This document shows positions 6,760-10,557 of a stretch of 10,557 bases of DNA, piece by piece. The stretch lies in contig JBLMYS010000255.1 of assembly GCA_050258415.1 (NCBI GenBank), forward strand, positions 1-10,557, given 5' to 3'. Each line of letters begins with the position of its first letter. Position 1 is the stretch's first letter. The stretch is from JAAXKN01 sp050258415. GTDB taxonomy: Bacteria > Bacteroidota > Ignavibacteria > Ignavibacteriales > SURF-24. Below the pieces are notes generated by a model that was not told the origin of the DNA, ran no database searches, and was given only the letters and a program-made list of their open reading frames with translations. Made by a program: the position numbers and the translations under genes.

Positions 6760-8616
6760 GTGAAAAAATTTCTCTTACTCTCTTTTTCATTCCTGCTCGC
6801 TTTTAATTTTCTGCTGGCCCAGGATAACGCTAAAATTTCCCTTAGAATGTCTTTCCCCGATACAAGCCGTGTCCTGGAACTAAACGGCAGGCCGTTCTAC
6901 TTCACGGGCGTCGTAAGCCCCGCTAACTCCCGCGTAACTGTAAACGGAACGGGAGCATCAGTGGACGAAGATGGGGCCTTCTTAGCCTACGCCCCCATTA
7001 TTCTCCTGAATCAAAAAGACAGCTCGGGCTTTAATAAAGGCAAAATTGAAGTTAAAATAACTTCAGGCAAAGACTTAAAGGTGATTAGCAGAATTTATAC
7101 CGTTAAACTTCCCTTAAGAACTTCCAGCGGGGACTCCCTCTCGGTCGACACCGAATGGGCAAACACCCCCTCCGACTCTCTCTGGATCGAAAAAGGGGAA
7201 AACGTAAACGTTCAGGTAAAAGCTACCCCCGGCTGCAAGGCTTATTTTACCGTGGAGGGCGGTGAAGAGAAATTCCCAATGGAAGAAACCCGCTTCGTTA
7301 ACTCATACTACTGGGGTGAGGCTGTATTCGGAAGCGGACTGGAAACAAAGGGCGACACCATAAAAGGCATATATGAAGGACACTTTTCTGCCGACAGAAC
7401 CCTTAATGACGCAAAAATTAAGGTCACACTCGTTCACCCCGGGCTTGGAACTCTTAACTGGAGCCCCTCAGGCACAGTTTCTACATTAAACAGCGCCATG
7501 CACCCGATAGTGGAAGTTAAAGCAGATCCCAACCTCGTGGTGGGAAGATTTGCTCCCGCAGCCGGATATAAGCTTTTTCTCCATGAAGGCACCAGACTTG
7601 AAGTTACCGGCAAAGAAGGCCGCTGGCTAAAGGCAAAACTTTCAGCGGGTGAATCTGTTTATATTCCTCAGAATTCCGTTAATTTTATTTCCGGCGGCAA
7701 GATACCCCAAAGCTCAATACCGGTCATAAGAACTAAAGATTCTTTGCGCTATACATCAGTCGAGTTCAGCCTAAGTGAACGCGTACCTTTTAATATTACC
7801 GAGTACAATAACCCCCAGAGGCTTGAAGTAACACTCTATAACGTCAAATCCGAGATCGATTGGGTGTTTTACGACAAAAAAAGCGATTTTATACGTGAAA
7901 TTAAGCATTCCGGGGCTCAGGACGGCGTCCTTAAGGTTGAAATATTTTTGAAAGAGAAGACCCACTGGGGCTATAAACCCGTATACGACGGCAATATACT
8001 GAAACTTATGATCAATAAACCGGCTAAGAAAAACAGCGCCTCCATTTTCCGGAACAATCAGCTTAAAGGGCGTGTTATATCAATTGATCCCGGCCATACA
8101 CCCGAATACGGTGCCGTTGGACCAAGGGGCGTAAAGGAAAAAGACGTTAATTACGAAATTTCCTTGAAATTAAAAGAAATGCTGGAGGATAAGGGAGCCG
8201 TGGTTTACATGACTCACAAACAGGGGGAAAGCCTCCCCTTGACGCAGAGAAAAGCCGTCGTTAACTCTCTTAATCCTGAAATATCAATCAGCATGCATAA
8301 TAATGCCGTGCCGCAGGGTGTCGACCCTTTAATCCATAACGGCAGTTCTGTTTATTACTATTATCCGCAGGCGCTTCCGCTTGCAAAAATGATACACAAA
8401 AACCTGCTTAAGAATATTAAGCTGAAGGATTTCGGCCTTTACTGGGATAACCTTTATATGTCCCGTATCCCGGAATCAATTTCATTACTAATTGAACCAG
8501 CATTTATGATCGTTCCTGAACAGGAAAGGCTGCTTAAGACGGACGACTTCCAGAAAAAGATAGCCCACTCGGTCCTGGATGCACTGGATAGCTTTTATAA
8601 GGAATACAGCGAATGA
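6760..8616 (+). CDS. Secreted multidomain N-acetylmuramoyl-L-alanine amidase (Amidase_3)
   Basis: A 618-residue exported enzyme expected to cleave the amide bond between N-acetylmuramic acid and L-alanine in peptidoglycan. A signal peptide (1-20, MKKFLLLSFSFLLAFNFLLA) is followed by a beta-rich Ig-like part (about 40-115), an unassigned stretch, an SH3-like segment (about 250-310, with LHEGTRLEVTGKEGRWLKAK), an AMIN-like segment (about 330-422), and the zinc amidase domain (about 436-615). Zinc ligands are His446 (SIDPGH), Glu460 (VKEKDVN) and His513 (SMHNNA); catalytic Glu579 lies in LLIEPAFM. The roughly 420-residue front part is long for this family and probably targets or controls the enzyme in the envelope. 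The start is GTG at 6760, chosen because it gives the complete signal peptide and follows AAGGA (6746-6750). The stop overlaps the start of the histidine kinase gene, so the two are co-translated. The Ig, SH3 and AMIN boundaries are judged by eye. Confidence 0.92.
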   Translation: MKKFLLLSFSFLLAFNFLLAQDNAKISLRMSFPDTSRVLELNGRPFYFTGVVSPANSRVTVNGTGASVDEDGAFLAYAPIILLNQKDSSGFNKGKIEVKITSGKDLKVISRIYTVKLPLRTSSGDSLSVDTEWANTPSDSLWIEKGENVNVQVKATPGCKAYFTVEGGEEKFPMEETRFVNSYYWGEAVFGSGLETKGDTIKGIYEGHFSADRTLNDAKIKVTLVHPGLGTLNWSPSGTVSTLNSAMHPIVEVKADPNLVVGRFAPAAGYKLFLHEGTRLEVTGKEGRWLKAKLSAGESVYIPQNSVNFISGGKIPQSSIPVIRTKDSLRYTSVEFSLSERVPFNITEYNNPQRLEVTLYNVKSEIDWVFYDKKSDFIREIKHSGAQDGVLKVEIFLKEKTHWGYKPVYDGNILKLMINKPAKKNSASIFRNNQLKGRVISIDPGHTPEYGAVGPRGVKEKDVNYEISLKLKEMLEDKGAVVYMTHKQGESLPLTQRKAVVNSLNPEISISMHNNAVPQGVDPLIHNGSSVYYYYPQALPLAKMIHKNLLKNIKLKDFGLYWDNLYMSRIPESISLLIEPAFMIVPEQERLLKTDDFQKKIAHSVLDALDSFYKEYSE

Positions 8617-9821
8617 AAATGTCGGGCGGCCCCGGAACCAGAAATATCAAAATCATACTGCTTGCCATAGCTTTGGTAATTGCCTTCGGCACCGTTTTCT
8701 ATACGCGTATGATTGTCGAAAAGCTTCAGCAGAAGGAAAAACAGATAGTGGAGCTTTATGCAAAAAGCCTCGAGTATCTTGCCAATACGGAAGATACTTC
8801 CACTAACCTTACCTTCATCTTTGAAAACGTCATAAAACCGATCGATTTCCCGATTATCCTGACCGATACACAGGATAAGGTAAACCTGAAGAATAAATCC
8901 GGCTACCGCAACCTGACGCTCGACTCTACAAAAACCCCGGCCGAGCAGGAAGCCTTCCTTTATAAGAAAATTCAGGAAATGGACGCCATTAATCCCCCGA
9001 TCGTTATTAAATACAACGATTCGATTATCTTTGGCAAGATTCATTACGGCGATTCCGACCTTATAAACCAGCTCAGGAACTACCCTTACCTCCAGATACT
9101 ATTTGCCGCTATGTTCATCATTATCGGATATATCAGCTTCAGCTATATTAAAAGAAATGAGCAGAGCAACATCTGGGTCGGTATGGCAAAGGAAACGGCC
9201 CACCAGCTCGGCACCCCGATTTCTAGCCTTATGGGATGGAGCGAAATCCTGAAACTAAGCCATAATAACCCCGACAAGGTCCTGGATATTTCTGAGGAAA
9301 TTAATAACGACCTTTCCCGCCTGAACAAAATTACACAGCGCTTCTCTAAAATCGGGTCAAATCCCGAACTCAGGGAGGCCAACCTCTATGAAGTTATTGA
9401 AAGAACAACAAAATACTTTGAACGCCGCCTGCCTCAGATCGGCAAAAGCGTGCAGCTTAAAATCGAGGGTGATGAAAACGTATGCGCAAGGCTGAGCCCC
9501 GAGCTCTTTGAATGGGTGCTCGAAAACCTGATTAAAAATGCACTCGACGCAATTGAGGGGAAAAAGGGAAGCATAACATTCTATGTTTCTGAAACCCACA
9601 AGAATGCCGAAATCGACGTTAAGGATACCGGCAAAGGCATAGACCCTAAAAGAAAAAAAGACATATTCCGACCGGGCTACAGTACCAAGCGCCGCGGCTG
9701 GGGACTGGGCCTCAGCCTTTCAAAAAGAATTGTTGAAGACTACCATAAGGGCAAGATATACGTTAAGCATACCGGACCTGAAGGCACAACCTTTAAGATC
9801 GTCCTCAGAAAGAATTCCTGA
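8613..9821 (+). CDS. Sensor histidine kinase, two-TM, without HAMP
   Basis: A 402-residue membrane kinase that should autophosphorylate in response to an envelope signal and pass phosphate to a response regulator. Membrane segments are at about 12-31 and 158-180, enclosing an approximately 125-residue external sensor region of no family I recognise. The dimerisation domain begins almost directly after the second membrane helix; the H-box is KETAHQLGTPISSLMGW with His197. The ATPase domain has an N-box (ENLIKNALDAI, Asn305 and Asn309), a G1 box (VKDTGKGID, Asp338), an F-box-like FRPGYST and a G2 box (GWGLGLS, 362-368), so it looks fully active. No HAMP domain is evident. Its ATG shares bases with the amidase stop (ATGA), implying translational coupling; Met3 (ATG at 8619) is an alternative start. 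No response regulator follows: a strong terminator closes the unit, so the kinase is an orphan here. Confidence 0.93.
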   Translation: MKMSGGPGTRNIKIILLAIALVIAFGTVFYTRMIVEKLQQKEKQIVELYAKSLEYLANTEDTSTNLTFIFENVIKPIDFPIILTDTQDKVNLKNKSGYRNLTLDSTKTPAEQEAFLYKKIQEMDAINPPIVIKYNDSIIFGKIHYGDSDLINQLRNYPYLQILFAAMFIIIGYISFSYIKRNEQSNIWVGMAKETAHQLGTPISSLMGWSEILKLSHNNPDKVLDISEEINNDLSRLNKITQRFSKIGSNPELREANLYEVIERTTKYFERRLPQIGKSVQLKIEGDENVCARLSPELFEWVLENLIKNALDAIEGKKGSITFYVSETHKNAEIDVKDTGKGIDPKRKKDIFRPGYSTKRRGWGLGLSLSKRIVEDYHKGKIYVKHTGPEGTTFKIVLRKNS

Positions 9822-9825
9822 TGAG

Positions 9826-9857
9826 AAAAGCTCCTTATTTCTAAGGAGCTTTTTTTT
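9826..9857 (+). terminator. Strong Rho-independent terminator after the histidine kinase gene
   Basis: AGCTCCTTA (9829-9837) pairs with TAAGGAGCT (9842-9850) around the loop TTTC, extended by A-T pairs on both sides and followed by eight T (9850-9857). It begins 5 nt after the kinase stop and ends the amidase-kinase transcript. Confidence 0.92.
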
Positions 9858-9930
9858 GATATCAAACTTACCTTCACATACAACTCTACCCCGGATTTAT
9901 CCTCTCATAGCGCAGGCTGAGGTTAATGCA

Positions 9931-9959
9931 TTGACATTTGATACTGATGCTATTATCCT
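9931..9959 (+). promoter_or_regulatory. Candidate sigma70-type promoter of the DUF305 gene
   Basis: A perfect -35 box TTGACA (9931-9936) is followed after 17 nt by TATCCT (9954-9959), which matches four of six -10 positions. The start point would be near 9966, giving a leader of about 30 nt with AAGGAGG (9984-9990) seven nt before the ATG. It lies downstream of a strong terminator, where a new promoter is needed. Confidence 0.5.
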
Positions 9960-9997
9960 ATTATTGCAATGATCTTAAAACATAAGGAGGAAGAGAT

Positions 9998-10557
9998 ATG
10001 TTTAGAAGATGGGTACTTTTTGTTTTCGTTATGATTGCAGGTTTTTTATTTACTACAGGCGCCAGAAGCTATGCAGCCTTCAGCCTTTCTCTTCAGGAGA
10101 AAGATCAGATGAATAAGGATATGCCTGCAGATACTACTCACCAGACGCATGAAGGCATGCAGACACACGAAGGCATGCAGTCGCATGGCGATATGAAGGC
10201 AATGATGGGAGAAATGCGCGACAGCATGATGAACGTTCAAAAGACCGGGGACCCGGACCACGACTTTGCCGCAATGATGATCCAGCACCACAAGGGCGCT
10301 ATCAGAATGTCCGAAAATGAAATCAATAAGGGCAAGGACCAGAAGATAATATCCATGGCCCAGAAAATCATAAAGGATCAGAAAAACGAAATTCAGGACC
10401 TCCGGAAATTTGTTAAGTCTGATCGGTCCCAAACCGGCATGAGAACCGGACAGATGAATGATACCTCGATGCAAAAGAAAAAAGACATGCAGGATATGAC
10501 CGGATCTAAACAGCATACAATGATGAACAGAATGCATAAAATGCAGATGACTGGCGA
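9998..10557 (+). CDS. Secreted Met/His-rich DUF305 protein, C-terminus cut by window edge
   Basis: The frame is open from the ATG at 9998 to the end (186 codons plus 2 nt), without a stop. A signal peptide is clear (MFRRWVLFVFVMIAGFLFTTG, cleavage probably near SYA-A, residues 26/27). A Met/His-rich stretch with THEGMQ repeats (50-67) follows. The DUF305 core (about 87-140) shows DHDFAAMMIQHHKGAIRMSE (87-106) with the paired His97-His98, and MAQKIIKDQKNEIQDLRKF (120-138), both typical of the family. The remainder is again rich in Met and His (MMNRMHKMQM). DUF305 proteins are ferritin-like-helix extracytoplasmic proteins often found near copper and metal-resistance genes; metal binding here is inferred from His/Met content. 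The strong ribosome site AAGGAGG (9984-9990) fixes the start. It has its own likely promoter and no visible metal-resistance neighbour within the window. Confidence 0.87.
   Translation, partial: MFRRWVLFVFVMIAGFLFTTGARSYAAFSLSLQEKDQMNKDMPADTTHQTHEGMQTHEGMQSHGDMKAMMGEMRDSMMNVQKTGDPDHDFAAMMIQHHKGAIRMSENEINKGKDQKIISMAQKIIKDQKNEIQDLRKFVKSDRSQTGMRTGQMNDTSMQKKKDMQDMTGSKQHTMMNRMHKMQMTG
10145..10198 (+). repeat. Three 18-nt tandem units encoding (T/S)H(E/G)(G/D)M(Q/K)
   Basis: Units start at 10145, 10163 and 10181. The first two are nearly identical (sharing GAAGGCATGCAG) and encode THEGMQ twice; the third is diverged and encodes SHGDMK. They lie in frame inside the DUF305 gene and add regularly spaced His and Met residues just before the core domain, which looks like a short in-frame expansion of a metal-binding motif. 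Confidence 0.85.

Noticed and set aside
6299..6790. A 163-codon minus-strand open frame across the end of purA and the following intergenic region
   Set aside because: It mostly overlaps the well-supported purA, crosses the terminator hairpin, and its translation resembles no protein.
8595..9044. A 149-codon minus-strand open frame opposite the kinase N-terminus
   Set aside because: It is antisense to a gene with clear family motifs and has no ribosome site or recognisable domain.
10145..10198. A CRISPR-like or VNTR array
   Set aside because: Only three 18-nt units with no spacers, in frame within a coding sequence; it is a protein-level repeat.
10046..10537. A 163-codon open frame on the minus strand, His-rich
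   Set aside because: It is antisense to the DUF305 gene; its His content mirrors Met/His codons of the sense strand, and it shows no ribosome site or family motif.

Overview
The window (about 10.6 kb, moderate GC) looks like the chromosome of a Gram-negative bacterium from the Ignavibacteria / Bacteroidota-Chlorobiota side of the tree. This is an inference from the gene mix (ECF sigma factor, SpoIIE-type phosphatase with STAS and RsbW-like partners, a histidine kinase whose H-box reads AHQLGTPISSL) and from general resemblance, not from a marker gene. Several genes have good Shine-Dalgarno (SD) sequences (STAS genes, purA, DUF305 gene), which is less usual for classical Bacteroidia. No rRNA, tRNA, CRISPR, IS or phage genes were seen.

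Left part, minus strand (4595 down to 1): a probable five-gene regulatory operon. Its order is ECF sigma factor (3996-4595), an unrecognised single-pass membrane protein (2565-3878), a polytopic-membrane/GAF/PP2C phosphatase (464-2560), a STAS anti-sigma antagonist (95-448), and the first 30 codons of an RsbW/SpoIIAB-like anti-sigma kinase that runs off the left edge (1-92). Apart from the gap after the sigma gene, spacings are 2-15 nt. Together the last three form a complete partner-switching cassette (phosphatase, antagonist, kinase) joined to an ECF sigma factor. A candidate ECF-type promoter (GGAAC, 17 nt, GTCTAA) lies just before the sigma gene, which hints at autoregulation.

Middle part, plus strand: a second, stand-alone STAS protein (4856-5197) is transcribed divergently from the sigma factor and closed by a terminator. 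It is followed by purA (5303-6571, adenylosuccinate synthase), also followed by a hairpin.

Right part, plus strand: a secreted multidomain N-acetylmuramoyl-L-alanine amidase (6760-8616) overlaps by 4 nt an orphan sensor histidine kinase (8613-9821), and a strong terminator ends that pair. After about 140 nt with a plausible sigma70-type promoter comes the start of a secreted Met/His-rich DUF305 protein (9998 to the right edge, incomplete).

The most notable content is the ECF-sigma plus partner-switching operon with its uncharacterised membrane protein and second STAS protein. The amidase/kinase pair and the Met/His-rich DUF305 protein are secondary points of interest.
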